The notes under the pieces are model-generated. The model ran no database searches. It was not told where the DNA came from and was given only the letters and a program-made list of their open reading frames with translations. A stretch of 64,000 bases of DNA from JAHIZC01 sp043813305 (GTDB taxonomy: Bacteria; Omnitrophota; Gorgyraeia; Gygaellales; Profunditerraquicolaceae): contig JBDRLC010000064.1 in NCBI GenBank assembly GCA_043813305.1, forward strand, positions 1-64,000, written 5' to 3'. Of the stretch, positions 26,418 to 35,141 are shown piece by piece. Within the stretch, counting starts at the first letter, position 1, and the number at the start of each line of letters is the position of its first letter. The translations under genes and the position numbers were made by a program.

Positions 26418-27647
26418 ATGAAAATCAAGATACCTAAGCCAAAAATTAAACCAAAAATACGAAATTTGTCCAGGGCTAAAAAGACAAAAGAATTATTTGA
26501 CCTGATAAAAAAATTCATTAAAGCCAAGAGGGCAAAGTCGTTATTGCGCCTACAAAGCGAAATATTAAACAATATGGCTGAGGGGGTTGCGGTTATTCAG
26601 GGGGAGGATAATACAATCATCTATGCTAATCCACGGTTTGAGGAGATCTTTGGATTTAAGCCGGGCGAATTGGTCGGTAAAAACGCGGAAGTGTTAAATG
26701 CTTCAGCAAAACAGAAAACTCCTGAACAGATTAGTCAAGATGAAGAGATAGTTATATCTTTACGTAAAACTGGTACCTGGAGCGGAGAGATACAGGATAC
26801 AAAGAGGGACGGCGTTCCCTTTTGGTGTCAAGTAAGACTATTGACAATAGAGTCTAAAAAGTACGGAACGGTTTGGGTAGGAATACACAGCGACATTACA
26901 GACCAGAAAGAGATAGAAAAAGAACTTAACGAGCTCAAAGAGCAAATGAATTCTATTTTAGAGGAGCGCAAGAAGATTGAAGAGGAGCTGCATGAAAGTA
27001 AAAAGGCAGATAAAGAACTTAACGAGCTCAAAGAGCAGATGAATTCTATTTTAGAGGAGCGCAAGAAGATTGAAGAGGAGCTGCATGAAAGTAAAAAGGT
27101 AGATAAAGAACTTAACGAGCTCAAAGAGCAAATGAATTCTATTTTAGAGGAGCGCAAGAAGATTGAAGAGGAGCTGCGTAAGAGCGAAAGGTATCTCCAC
27201 TCGGCATTTGAAACTTCTTCTGTCGGGATGGCGTTTGTAGCGCCAAACGGCCATCTGCTTAAAGTTAACCGCAGATTATGCGAAATCGTAGGTTGTCCAA
27301 AAGAAGAGCTCCTTTCCAGGACCTTTCAGGACATCCTACATCCCGGTGACCTTCAGATTTATCTTAAGTATATCCGTCAAATTCTCGATAGCGAGATCCC
27401 TTATTATCAAACCGAGAAAGAGTATACTAATAAACAAGGTCATACCCTTTGGATTAAGTTGAATGTTTTACTGATTCGCGATAAGGATGGTAACCCGCTA
27501 TACTTTTTCTCGCGGATTACAGATATAACCGAACAGAAGACGGCACAGCAGTTGAATCCAGAGCAAGATGCAAAAGATTCGCAAGAACCAGATCAGAGGA
27601 CTCTTGAAGGCAGGGATGAAATAAGGGATGAGGAAGGAAGGGAATAA
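26418..27647 (+). CDS. Two-PAS protein with internal coiled-coil repeats
   Basis: 409 aa. A basic leader (about 1-45), PAS 1 (about 50-165, IIYANPRFEEIFGFKPGELV), three tandem 31-residue coiled-coil repeats (about 168-252; KELNELKEQM, SILEERKKIEEEL) and PAS 2 (about 255-375, GHLLKVNRRLCEIVG). It has no kinase or output domain, so it may be a sensor-adaptor for the neighbouring kinases or receivers. The repeats are near-identical in DNA (93 bp), pointing to recent expansion. Confidence 0.85.
   Translation: MKIKIPKPKIKPKIRNLSRAKKTKELFDLIKKFIKAKRAKSLLRLQSEILNNMAEGVAVIQGEDNTIIYANPRFEEIFGFKPGELVGKNAEVLNASAKQKTPEQISQDEEIVISLRKTGTWSGEIQDTKRDGVPFWCQVRLLTIESKKYGTVWVGIHSDITDQKEIEKELNELKEQMNSILEERKKIEEELHESKKADKELNELKEQMNSILEERKKIEEELHESKKVDKELNELKEQMNSILEERKKIEEELRKSERYLHSAFETSSVGMAFVAPNGHLLKVNRRLCEIVGCPKEELLSRTFQDILHPGDLQIYLKYIRQILDSEIPYYQTEKEYTNKQGHTLWIKLNVLLIRDKDGNPLYFFSRITDITEQKTAQQLNPEQDAKDSQEPDQRTLEGRDEIRDEEGRE
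26919..27177 (+). repeat. 93-bp tandem repeat, about 2.8 copies
   Basis: Units begin at 26919, 27012 and 27105 (AAAGAACTTAACGAGCTCAA each). They differ at only a few bases, for example AGCAAATG against AGCAGATG. Encodes the coiled coil of the PAS protein. Confidence 0.95.
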
Positions 27648-27648
27648 T

Positions 27649-28053
27649 ATGGCTAAAATGAAAATATTACTGGTTGATAATGAGCAGGATTTTCTTGAGT
27701 TAACTGGTTCGCGAATCAGGTCTTGGGGTTATGAGGTAATTACAGCTAGCAGCGGAGATGAAGCGCTGGATGTAATAAAAGAGAAAAAAGCCGACGCAGT
27801 GGTTCTTGACTATATGATGCCCGGGATGGACGGATTAGCCACCCTGAAAGAAATACGCAAGATTGACGACAAAATTCCGGTTATTATGATAACTGCGCAT
27901 CCAGATATGAAATCAATAAAAGGAGCGGAAGGATTAGGCGTAAGTTCTTATGTGCCCAAGATCAGCGCATATACTGATTCACAGGAAGCGATTAAAACAG
28001 CCCTGGTTATGATTGCAAGAAAAAGAGATGGGGGGAAAGATGCAAATGAATAA
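27649..28053 (+). CDS. Stand-alone receiver, paralogue of 25592
   Basis: 134 aa REC (VDNEQDF, VVLDYMMPGMDGLATL). Lys in VPKIS lacks Pro, as in the 25592 receiver. The start was taken at ATG 27649 because a long SD (GGAAGGAAGGG, 27632-27642) lies just upstream; an earlier in-frame ATG at 27628 would sit inside the preceding gene. Confidence 0.9.
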   Translation: MAKMKILLVDNEQDFLELTGSRIRSWGYEVITASSGDEALDVIKEKKADAVVLDYMMPGMDGLATLKEIRKIDDKIPVIMITAHPDMKSIKGAEGLGVSSYVPKISAYTDSQEAIKTALVMIARKRDGGKDANE

Positions 28054-28417
28054 AAAAAAGATATTGGTTGTGGATGATGAGGTAGACCTAGTGGACACTT
28101 TAACTATAAGGCTGGAAGCAAGTAACTACGAGGTGATTAAATCCTATGACGGAGTGGATGCTTTAGAGAGGGCAAGAAAAGAAAACCCCGACTTAATTAT
28201 TTTGGATATTATGCTTCCTAAGCTTGACGGATTCAAGGTCTGTCGTATGCTTAAGTTTTCTGAAAAATATAGAGGAATCCCGATTCTTATGCTTACTGCC
28301 CGCTCGCAGGAAGAAGATAAAATAATCGGTAAAGAAGTTGGCGCAAATACCTATATTACCAAGCCATTTGATACAGAGGCCCTGCTTTCAAATATCAAGG
28401 CCTTACTAAAAGAATAA
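28046..28417 (+). CDS. Stand-alone receiver, CheY-like, paralogue of 26029
   Basis: 123 aa REC (VVDDEVDLVDT, LDIMLPKLDGFKVCRML, ITKPFDTE). The pair 27649/28046 mirrors the pair 25592/26029, so the two-gene block was duplicated. Start choice: ATG 28046 or ATG 28040 (two codons earlier), both after GGGGGGAAAG; a start at 28013 is unlikely. Confidence 0.9.
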   Translation: MNKKKILVVDDEVDLVDTLTIRLEASNYEVIKSYDGVDALERARKENPDLIILDIMLPKLDGFKVCRMLKFSEKYRGIPILMLTARSQEEDKIIGKEVGANTYITKPFDTEALLSNIKALLKE

Positions 28418-28468
28418 GTATATGTCACCTCTTGGATAGTATGTGTTGCTTAAACTATAAATTAAAGG

Positions 28469-28474
28469 TATAAT
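28469..28474 (+). promoter_or_regulatory. Promoter TTGCTT-N19-TATAAT
   Basis: TATAAT at 28469-28474 with TTGCTT at 28444-28449 in the 116-bp gap before the kinase gene. The spacing is long, so this is a moderate match. Confidence 0.45.
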
Positions 28475-28533
28475 ATTTATCCTTAAAAGTTTGAATATTC
28501 ATATTTGATTTAGTAAAAAGAGATTCTTTAAAT

Positions 28534-29760
28534 ATGGAACAGGAAAAATTAAAAAATAGCCTAAAAGAACCCGAGATAAAAGAGGTTTTGGATATTAGAA
28601 AGGCAAATGAGGAAATCAAAGATCTGCATAATAAACTTAAAGAGAAAGATCAGGAGCTTAGAAAAATCGAGCAGATAAAATCAGAGTTTATCTCTACTGT
28701 TTCGCACGAGTTGCGCACTCCGCTGGCTATTGCCAAGGAGGGTATAAATCTTATCCTGGATAAAATCGTAGGAGAGGTTAATCCAAAACAAGAGGGACTG
28801 CTTATTTCTATAAAAAGCAATATACTTAGGTTGGCACGCATTATAGATTCTTTACTTGACGTATCCAGGCTGGAATCGGGTAAGATAGAGTTTAATAGGA
28901 AATTAACTGATATTATCGGTTTGATAAAAGAGGTTTTTGTCTCATTTGAGCCTAGGGTAAAGGTAAAGGGTTTAGAGTTAAAGGCGCGCCTTCCTGATAA
29001 AAGGGTAGATGTTTACGTTGACAAAGATAAAATTACAAAAGTTCTCGGTAATCTACTTAGCAATGCGATAAAATTTACAGAGAAAGGCTTTATAGAGGTT
29101 TCTCTTAAGGAGAAGGAAAGTGAAGTTGAATGTGCAGTTACTGATACAGGAATAGGAATTTCCAAAGATAACATGGCGCTTGTATTTGATAAGTTTCAAC
29201 AGTTTGGACGTACTGCGGGCCCAGGAGAAAAAGGGACTGGCCTTGGCCTGGCTATAGCCAAGGGTATTATAGATATACACCAAGGTAAGATTTGGCTAGA
29301 AAGTACAGTTGGCAAGGGGAGCAAATTTATCTTTACCCTGCCTAAATTCAGTATCGAAAAACTATTTAAAGAAAACTTAGAAATCGCAATAAAAAAAGCA
29401 GTGGATAGCAAAAATAAGATGTCCCTTATCTCTATATCTATAATGGAGCTGGATAAATTAAAAAAGGATCTTTCCGTTCCAAGAGTGGAATCTCTCTTAA
29501 AAGAAATGGAAGTGCTTTTAACCGGCACCCTGCGTCAGAAAGGAGATATTTCTTTAAAAGTGCACAATGATATTTTTGTGATTTTGGCCAGCTGCAGTGG
29601 TGAGAATGCCCTGAGAGTAAAAACCAGAATAGAGCAGTTGTTGGAGGATTACCTAGAACAGAAGCAATTATCTGAGAAGATAAGGTTAAGTTTTGGCTGC
29701 GCTACTTATCCGGATGATGCCAAAAACACAGAAGAATTAATAAAAAAACTAAAAAAATAA
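28534..29760 (+). CDS. Cytoplasmic histidine kinase with degenerate GGDEF-like tail
   Basis: 408 aa, no membrane segment. Coil (about 1-45), HisKA with TVSHELRTPL (about 45-110), HATPase (GNLLSNAIKF, DTGIGIS, GTGLGLAI; about 155-265) and a tail (about 275-408; VLLTGTLRQKGDIS, VKTRIEQLLEDYL, FGCATYPDDA) that matches the tail of the kinase at 23129. The tail resembles the second half of GGDEF domains without GGDEF. Likely a cytoplasmic partner or paralogue that lost the membrane and PAS parts. Confidence 0.9.
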   Translation: MEQEKLKNSLKEPEIKEVLDIRKANEEIKDLHNKLKEKDQELRKIEQIKSEFISTVSHELRTPLAIAKEGINLILDKIVGEVNPKQEGLLISIKSNILRLARIIDSLLDVSRLESGKIEFNRKLTDIIGLIKEVFVSFEPRVKVKGLELKARLPDKRVDVYVDKDKITKVLGNLLSNAIKFTEKGFIEVSLKEKESEVECAVTDTGIGISKDNMALVFDKFQQFGRTAGPGEKGTGLGLAIAKGIIDIHQGKIWLESTVGKGSKFIFTLPKFSIEKLFKENLEIAIKKAVDSKNKMSLISISIMELDKLKKDLSVPRVESLLKEMEVLLTGTLRQKGDISLKVHNDIFVILASCSGENALRVKTRIEQLLEDYLEQKQLSEKIRLSFGCATYPDDAKNTEELIKKLKK

Positions 29761-29765
29761 TCTTA

Positions 29766-30122
29766 ATGGCAAAGAAAAAAATATTAGTGGTCGATGATGA
29801 AAAGGATTGCTGTAAATTACTTCAGGATTATTTTATAAAATTCGGCCATATCGTATATACGGCCCATGACGGTGATAAGGCAGCGGAATTGTTAAATCTT
29901 CAAACCTTTGATTATGTGTTTCTTGACTGCAGCATGCCGGGTTTGACAGGAGTAGAGTTGATTAAGGTAATAAAAGAGAAAAGTCCGGGTGCTAAGATGA
30001 TTATGATATCCGGTTACGAATTAATTAATGAAGATCTTGCGAAAGAATTGGGAATAGACCTATTTATAAGAAAACCATTTTCTCTTGAGAAAATAATGAA
30101 AGAAATAATCAAAAATGCCTAA
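29766..30122 (+). CDS. Stand-alone receiver
   Basis: 118 aa REC (VVDDEKDC, FLDCSMPGLTGVEL, IRKPFSLEKI). No output domain. The stop overlaps the next receiver by 8 bp. Confidence 0.92.
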   Translation: MAKKKILVVDDEKDCCKLLQDYFIKFGHIVYTAHDGDKAAELLNLQTFDYVFLDCSMPGLTGVELIKVIKEKSPGAKMIMISGYELINEDLAKELGIDLFIRKPFSLEKIMKEIIKNA

Positions 30123-30525
30123 GAGGAAAATTTTAGTAATTGATGATGAACAGGATTTGGCTAATATGCTTAAGATTAGATTAGAGGCGAACAGCTATAA
30201 GGCAGCTACTGCCAATAATGGAGAAGATGGATTACAAAAAGCAAAAAGCTATAAACCGGATTTGATTATTTTAGATATTAGAATGCCAAATATGGATGGT
30301 TTAGAGGTCCTGCGTAGATTAAGAGGAGAGCCTCAAACTAAAACCATCCCGGTAATTATGCTTACCGGCAAGGGGGACTCAGAATCTATTTTTAAAGCAG
30401 AAGAATTAGGTACGCCAGATTATATACGGAAGCCATTTGAGGTAGAAGAATTATTGAATTGCGTCAGGAAATGTATCGGGACGGGAGAGGATGAAGGATT
30501 GAAGGGATGGATAACACAATACTAA
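30115..30525 (+). CDS. Stand-alone receiver
   Basis: 136 aa REC (VIDDEQDLANM, ILDIRMPNMDGLEV, IRKPFEVEEL). It overlaps the next receiver by 19 bp. No output domain. Confidence 0.92.
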   Translation: MPKRKILVIDDEQDLANMLKIRLEANSYKAATANNGEDGLQKAKSYKPDLIILDIRMPNMDGLEVLRRLRGEPQTKTIPVIMLTGKGDSESIFKAEELGTPDYIRKPFEVEELLNCVRKCIGTGEDEGLKGWITQY

Positions 30526-30890
30526 TAGTCGACGATGAACCGGATTTAGTCAGCATGGTTAAGATGAGATTAGAGGCGAACAACTATAATATCCTTACTG
30601 CTTCAAGTGGTGAAGAGGCATTGATAAAGGCTAAATCAGCTAAGCCGGATTTGATTCTTTTGGATATTGAGATGCCCGGCTTAACTGGGCTGGAGACCTT
30701 ACGCAGATTAAAAGACAATTTGGAAACTAAATCAACGGCAGTAATTATGCTTACTGCTAAAGGTGATCCAGCTTCGATTTCTGAAGCGGGACGATTGGGT
30801 GTCTCGTATTATCTTAGAAAACCATTTGATACGGAAGAATTATTGAGTATGGTTAACAAAAGTATTAGCGGGGGACAGGAAGAAGGGTAG
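30507..30890 (+). CDS. Stand-alone receiver, near-duplicate 5' end
   Basis: 127 aa REC (VDDEPDLVSMVKMRLEANN, LDIEMPGLTGLET, RKPFDTEEL). Its first 60 bases after the start are almost the same as those of the gene at 30896, a sign of recent duplication or gene conversion, while the rest is more like the gene at 30115. Confidence 0.92.
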   Translation: MDNTILIVDDEPDLVSMVKMRLEANNYNILTASSGEEALIKAKSAKPDLILLDIEMPGLTGLETLRRLKDNLETKSTAVIMLTAKGDPASISEAGRLGVSYYLRKPFDTEELLSMVNKSISGGQEEG

Positions 30891-30895
30891 AAGAG

Positions 30896-31267
30896 ATGGC
30901 AAACAAAATACTAATAGTCGACGATGAACCGGATTTAGTCAACATGGTCAAGATGAGATTAGAGGCGAATAATTATGAAGTCATTTTTTCCCATGATGGC
31001 CAAGAGGGCTTGGAGAAGGCCCGTAATGAAGGCCCGGATTTGATTATTTTAGATTTGATGTTACCAAAAATGGATGGTTACAAGGTATGTCGTATGCTTA
31101 AGTTTGACGCCAAATTCAAAGCTATACCTGTTATAATTTATAGTGCCCGGGGAGAGGAAGAGGATAAAAAACTGGGTGAACAAGTCGGCGCCAGTGCGTA
31201 TCTTACAAAACCATTTGAACCAGAGATTTTGCTTTCTAAGATTAAAGAGTTGCTGCCTCAGGCATAG
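30896..31267 (+). CDS. Stand-alone receiver, CheY-like
   Basis: 123 aa REC (VDDEPDLVNMVKMRLEANN, LDLMLPKMDGYKVCRML, LTKPFEPEIL). Its 3' half belongs with 26029 and 28046, while its 5' end matches 30507. It is the last gene of the signalling island; the pilus ATPase gene begins 46 bp downstream. Confidence 0.92.
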   Translation: MANKILIVDDEPDLVNMVKMRLEANNYEVIFSHDGQEGLEKARNEGPDLIILDLMLPKMDGYKVCRMLKFDAKFKAIPVIIYSARGEEEDKKLGEQVGASAYLTKPFEPEILLSKIKELLPQA

Positions 31268-31312
31268 GCAGTAAGCTAAGTCTGGGATCTATTATTTGCA
31301 ATTGGAGATAAA

Positions 31313-32986
31313 ATGGCAAAAGTAACGACCATTGAGTTTTTGATAAAAAAAGGAATAATCACTCCAGATCAGATTAACAGAGCGAAAGAAGAAGTAGAGA
31401 AGACGGGTTTGCCAATTGAGAAGGCCTTAGAGAAACTGGGTTTTGTTTCTGAGATAGATATTACCAAGGCCGTAGCAGATTCCATAGGGATTCCCTTTAT
31501 AGATTTAACCGATTATTTAGTTGATTATGATGTTATAAATTTAGTTCCCGAAGATCTAGCTAAAAAATTTAAAGTTTTACCGTTATTCAGGATTGGTAAC
31601 AGTTTGACTGTAGCCATGTCGGATCCGCAAGATATTGAAGCGCTGGATCAAATCAGTATTAAAACCGGAATCGGAACAATCGAGCCAGCTCTTTCTACTC
31701 CTGAAATGCTGCAGAAGGCAATCGATCAGTATTACGGTACATTAGGCAATGCAAAAGATTTAGTGAAAGGATTAAATGAAGAAAAAATTGGCGCAAAAGC
31801 GCAGGAATTCGGGGTAATAAGTGACGTTATCGACGAAGGCCCTTTAATTAAATTAGTAAACCTTATCATTCTAGGGGCGGTTAAAGATAAGGCAAGCGAT
31901 ATTCATATTGAGCCAGCCGAAGATAAGCTGCTCGTTCGTTATCGAGTCGATGGTATATTGCAGGAGTCTCAGGTTTTACCTAAACATACACAGAACGCCG
32001 TGATTTCCCGTATCAAGGTAATGTCCAAGATGGATATCGCTGAGACTCGGCTTCCTCAGGATGGGAGAATTGAGATTAAAATGGAGGGAAGGGCTTTAGA
32101 TTTGAGGGTTTCATCTTTTCCGACTATACATGGTGAGAATGTGGTTATGAGAATTTTAGATAAGTCAGCTGTGCTTTTGGGCCTAGCGGAATTAGGTTTC
32201 TCGGGTCAAGATTTAAAGGATTTTGACAAGGCAATTAGAACCCCGAATGGTATAATTCTGGTTACCGGGCCAACCGGTTCAGGAAAGACCACAACTTTAT
32301 ATGCTGCATTACAGGCGATAAATTCAATAGAGAAAAATATTATTACTGTTGAGGATCCCGTAGAATACCAGATTCCTTTGATCCGGCAGACCCAGATTAA
32401 TACAAAAATAGGGCTTACCTTTGCAAACGGCTTAAGGAGTATTTTAAGGCAGGATCCGGATATAGTAATGGTAGGTGAGATTCGCGATAAGGAAACAGCG
32501 GAAATTGCAATTCAGGCTTCGCTTACAGGGCATCTAGTTTTATCAACTCTTCATACCAACAATGCAGCCGGTACCTTGATCAGGCTTCTAGATATGGGTA
32601 TTGAGTCTTTTTTGATTTCAAGTTCGATTATCGGAATATTGGCTCAGCGTTTAGTACGATTACTCTGCCCTAAATGCAAAGAAAAATACACTCCTTCAGA
32701 TGAAGTACTTAAGGATTTAAACTTGAGCGAAAAAGTTGAATTCTATCGCGGTAAAGGTTGTATGAAATGTAAAAACGCTGGTTTCTCGGGGAGAATCGGA
32801 ATCTATGAGCTCTTATTGATCAATCAAGAAATTAAGGATATGGTTCTTGCTAAGGCATCGGCGGATGAGATCGAGAAAAAAGCAAGAAGCAAAGGGATGC
32901 GAAGCTTATACGATGATGGGTTGGAGAAAGTGAAAAGAGGCTTAACTTCAATCGAAGAAGTGCTTAGGGTAACAGAGGAATTTTAA
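31313..32986 (+). CDS. Type IV pilus / type II secretion assembly ATPase (GspE/PilB)
   Basis: 557 aa. N-terminal MshEN-type domain (about 1-150; KALEKLGFVSEIDITKAVADS), catalytic domain with Walker A GPTGSGKTTT near 322, Asp box VEDPVEYQ and Walker B VGEIRDKETAE, and a zinc tetracysteine (CPKCKEKY...CMKCKN) near 460-495. Drives assembly of the pseudopilus or pilus at the inner membrane. First gene of the assembly operon, immediately downstream of the receivers. Confidence 0.95.
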   Translation: MAKVTTIEFLIKKGIITPDQINRAKEEVEKTGLPIEKALEKLGFVSEIDITKAVADSIGIPFIDLTDYLVDYDVINLVPEDLAKKFKVLPLFRIGNSLTVAMSDPQDIEALDQISIKTGIGTIEPALSTPEMLQKAIDQYYGTLGNAKDLVKGLNEEKIGAKAQEFGVISDVIDEGPLIKLVNLIILGAVKDKASDIHIEPAEDKLLVRYRVDGILQESQVLPKHTQNAVISRIKVMSKMDIAETRLPQDGRIEIKMEGRALDLRVSSFPTIHGENVVMRILDKSAVLLGLAELGFSGQDLKDFDKAIRTPNGIILVTGPTGSGKTTTLYAALQAINSIEKNIITVEDPVEYQIPLIRQTQINTKIGLTFANGLRSILRQDPDIVMVGEIRDKETAEIAIQASLTGHLVLSTLHTNNAAGTLIRLLDMGIESFLISSSIIGILAQRLVRLLCPKCKEKYTPSDEVLKDLNLSEKVEFYRGKGCMKCKNAGFSGRIGIYELLLINQEIKDMVLAKASADEIEKKARSKGMRSLYDDGLEKVKRGLTSIEEVLRVTEEF

Positions 32987-33016
32987 CCTTTTAAGACAAA
33001 GGAAAGGAGGTGAGCG

Positions 33017-33229
33017 ATGTTATTGATATTGATTGTGTTAGGTTCTATATCTTTGTTGTTAGGCATAGCTTTTCTGATTGGCCCGGATAACGTCAGGAAA
33101 CTGGAAGCTATGTTGAATAGGCCGATAGTTAAGACCCAAGAGTTCGGATATCACTATAGCAAGCTGATTGGTTTGGTTTTGCTGATTCTCTCCGGTGTGT
33201 TGTTATATATTAATTGGAGTCTGCGGTGA
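33017..33229 (+). CDS. Small membrane protein in the pilus operon
   Basis: 70 aa with two hydrophobic segments (about 1-22 and 48-65) flanking GPDNVRKLEAMLNRP. Strong SD AAAGGAGG. It lies between the ATPase and platform genes, so an accessory role is possible, but no family is recognised. Confidence 0.6.
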   Translation: MLLILIVLGSISLLLGIAFLIGPDNVRKLEAMLNRPIVKTQEFGYHYSKLIGLVLLILSGVLLYINWSLR

Positions 33230-33255
33230 AAGTAAGATAAAAAAAGTAGGTTAAA

Positions 33256-34467
33256 TTGCCTAAGTTTAGATATAAGGTTAGAGATAAGTTCGCCAAGTTA
33301 ATAAGCGGGACTATCGAATCGGATGACAGCGATAGTGCAGCAGGGAGGCTTAGGGAGATGGGCTATATTCCTATCTCTATCTCTAAATTCACAGAGATTA
33401 AAGGTTTTAAGCTTCCCGAGCAGTTTCAGCGCGTAAAACTCCAAGAATTGGACACGTTTACCCGGCAGCTATTCTCACTGCAGAAGGCAGGCGTTCCTAT
33501 ATTAGCGAGCCTTGAATCCATAGCCAAGCAGACTGAAAATAAACATTTTAAAATTGTGATTGAAGAAGTTGCCGCTGATGTCAAGAGCGGTTCGTTCTTG
33601 GGTGATGCCTTAGCCAAGCAGTTTAAAGTTTTTGGCGATTTTTATATTAGCATGATTAAGGCAGCTGAGACGGGCGGTGCGTTGTTGGAGATCTTAGAAC
33701 GCTTGTGCATGGTAATTGAACAGGATATCGATACACAGCAGAAAATAAAATCAGCCACAAAATATCCGATGATCGCATTTTTTGTTTTGTGTATAGGTTT
33801 CCTGATCGTAGTCACTTTTGTAATTCCGCGTTTCGCTACTCTTTACGGACAGTTTGGCGCTGATCTACCGTTTGCAACCCGGTTGCTAATGGCTCTGAGC
33901 CTTGGAATTAAGAGATTCTGGTACTTGGTGATTTTGGGAATGGCGGGTGCCTTTGTGGGATTTAGAATTTTTGTAAACTCTAAAACCGGCCGGCCCTTAT
34001 GGGATACCCTGAAATTGAAAGTTCCCGTTTTCGGCAAGATTATGTCTATGTTTATGATGGCTCGCTTTGCCAGAATTACAGCGATATTGATGAAGAGCGG
34101 CGTACCGATATTGCAAGTCTTGGATTTAGTAGCAAGGACATCGGGGAATTACATAATCGAGAATGCGCTTAGGAATATTCGAGAAGATGTTAACCAAGGT
34201 AAAGGCATGGCAGAGCCGATGAGGTCGACTAATTTATTTACTCCCATTGTAATTCAGATGGTTTCAATCGGTGAGCAGACCGGCAGAGTAGATGAACTGC
34301 TCATAGGTGTAGCTGATTACTACGATCGTGAGTTAGGGTACATAATCAGGAATCTGACTACCTACATCGAGCCTATGCTCATCTTTGTTTTGGCGATTAT
34401 GGTGTTATTTATGGCTTTGGGTATTTTTATGCCAATGTGGAATTTGATCAAAGTTTTTAAGCCATAA
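33256..34467 (+). CDS. Type IV pilus / type II secretion inner-membrane platform (GspF/PilC)
   Basis: 403 aa with two GspF domains (about 65-190 and 270-390), each with a helical bundle and membrane helices near 170-195, 220-240 and 375-395. Motifs include FTRQLFSLQKAGVPILASLE and TAILMKSGVPILQVLDL. It anchors the ATPase and pilin subunits. The TTG start at 33256 is preceded by a weak AGTAGG. Confidence 0.94.
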   Translation: MPKFRYKVRDKFAKLISGTIESDDSDSAAGRLREMGYIPISISKFTEIKGFKLPEQFQRVKLQELDTFTRQLFSLQKAGVPILASLESIAKQTENKHFKIVIEEVAADVKSGSFLGDALAKQFKVFGDFYISMIKAAETGGALLEILERLCMVIEQDIDTQQKIKSATKYPMIAFFVLCIGFLIVVTFVIPRFATLYGQFGADLPFATRLLMALSLGIKRFWYLVILGMAGAFVGFRIFVNSKTGRPLWDTLKLKVPVFGKIMSMFMMARFARITAILMKSGVPILQVLDLVARTSGNYIIENALRNIREDVNQGKGMAEPMRSTNLFTPIVIQMVSIGEQTGRVDELLIGVADYYDRELGYIIRNLTTYIEPMLIFVLAIMVLFMALGIFMPMWNLIKVFKP

Positions 34468-34504
34468 ATATCGAGAAAACTTAGCGTTTGCTTTAAAAAA
34501 GTGC

Positions 34505-34533
34505 TTTACAAAGATATGCAAAGATGTTATAAT
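34505..34533 (+). promoter_or_regulatory. Strong promoter for the major pilin gene
   Basis: TTTACA (34505-34510), 17-nt spacer and TATAAT (34528-34533) with extended TG. It lies 106 bp before the pilin ATG, giving the pilin gene its own promoter within the operon. Confidence 0.75.
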
Positions 34534-34638
34534 TGCTCCAATATTATAAGCAAAATGAAGATCAGCTGATCTTTGCATTATATAGATGTAATTATGATAT
34601 TGATAGGAAGCTAACAATAAGCTAATAGGGAGGTAGAG

Positions 34639-35037
34639 ATGAGAAGAAGCGGTTTTACATTGATCGAGTTGGTTATGGTAATTGTTATCTTAGGTATTCT
34701 AGCAGCAGTTGCCGTACCAACATTTTTTAACTTACAGGCTAGTGCTAAAGAGGCTGCTTGTAAGGGAGCATTAGGAGGGTTGCGTAGCGCCGTTAGCATT
34801 TGGTATGCTAATCAGGCAGCCGCAGGTACAGCTGCCCAACCGACTCTAGTCCAATTAACAGCAACAACCGGCGGTGCTTTGGTCGGAGGGGTAGTTCCTG
34901 AGAATCCATATAACAACTCAAGAGTAGTAATAGCGGGGGCTGCAGAAGCGGCAAGTACCGCTGCTGGCTGGATTTATGATATAAGTACAGGCAGGATTTG
35001 GAGTTCAGCAAGCGAAACCCAAGGATCGGGCTGGTAG
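34639..35037 (+). CDS. Major type IV pilin / GspG-like pseudopilin
   Basis: 132 aa. Class III signal with RRSGFTLIELVMV (cleavage after Gly5, Glu+5), a hydrophobic N-terminal helix (about 6-30) and a small C-terminal domain with NPYNNSRVV and a C-terminal GSGW. Its own promoter and a strong terminator suggest high expression relative to the rest of the operon. A pilus or type II system cannot be told apart from this sequence. Confidence 0.88.
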   Translation: MRRSGFTLIELVMVIVILGILAAVAVPTFFNLQASAKEAACKGALGGLRSAVSIWYANQAAAGTAAQPTLVQLTATTGGALVGGVVPENPYNNSRVVIAGAAEAASTAAGWIYDISTGRIWSSASETQGSGW

Positions 35038-35079
35038 TTATTAGGTAAAAAGTTACAAGCGTAATTATTTACTCAAAAT

Positions 35080-35130
35080 AAAATGGCTGACTTTTCGTAT
35101 TAAGTAATACGATAAAAAGTCAGCCATTTT
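35080..35130 (+). terminator. Long hairpin terminator after the pilin gene
   Basis: Perfect 16-bp stem (35080-35095 with 35115-35130, AAAATGGCTGACTTTT), extended by a 7-bp inner stem CGTATTA/TAATACG. A and T runs at both ends make it able to terminate both strands. It would cut transcript levels between the pilin and the genes that follow. Confidence 0.85.
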
Positions 35131-35141
35131 AATGATTAAAT

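Noticed and set aside
26828..27157. Minus-strand 109-codon ORF with internal repeats
   Set aside because: It is only the antisense of the coiled-coil repeat in the PAS protein (serine- and leucine-rich artefact).
28013..28045. Longer N-terminus for the 28046 receiver
   Set aside because: The extra codons lie inside the preceding gene and the REC fold starts at MNKKK; the SD fits the later ATGs.
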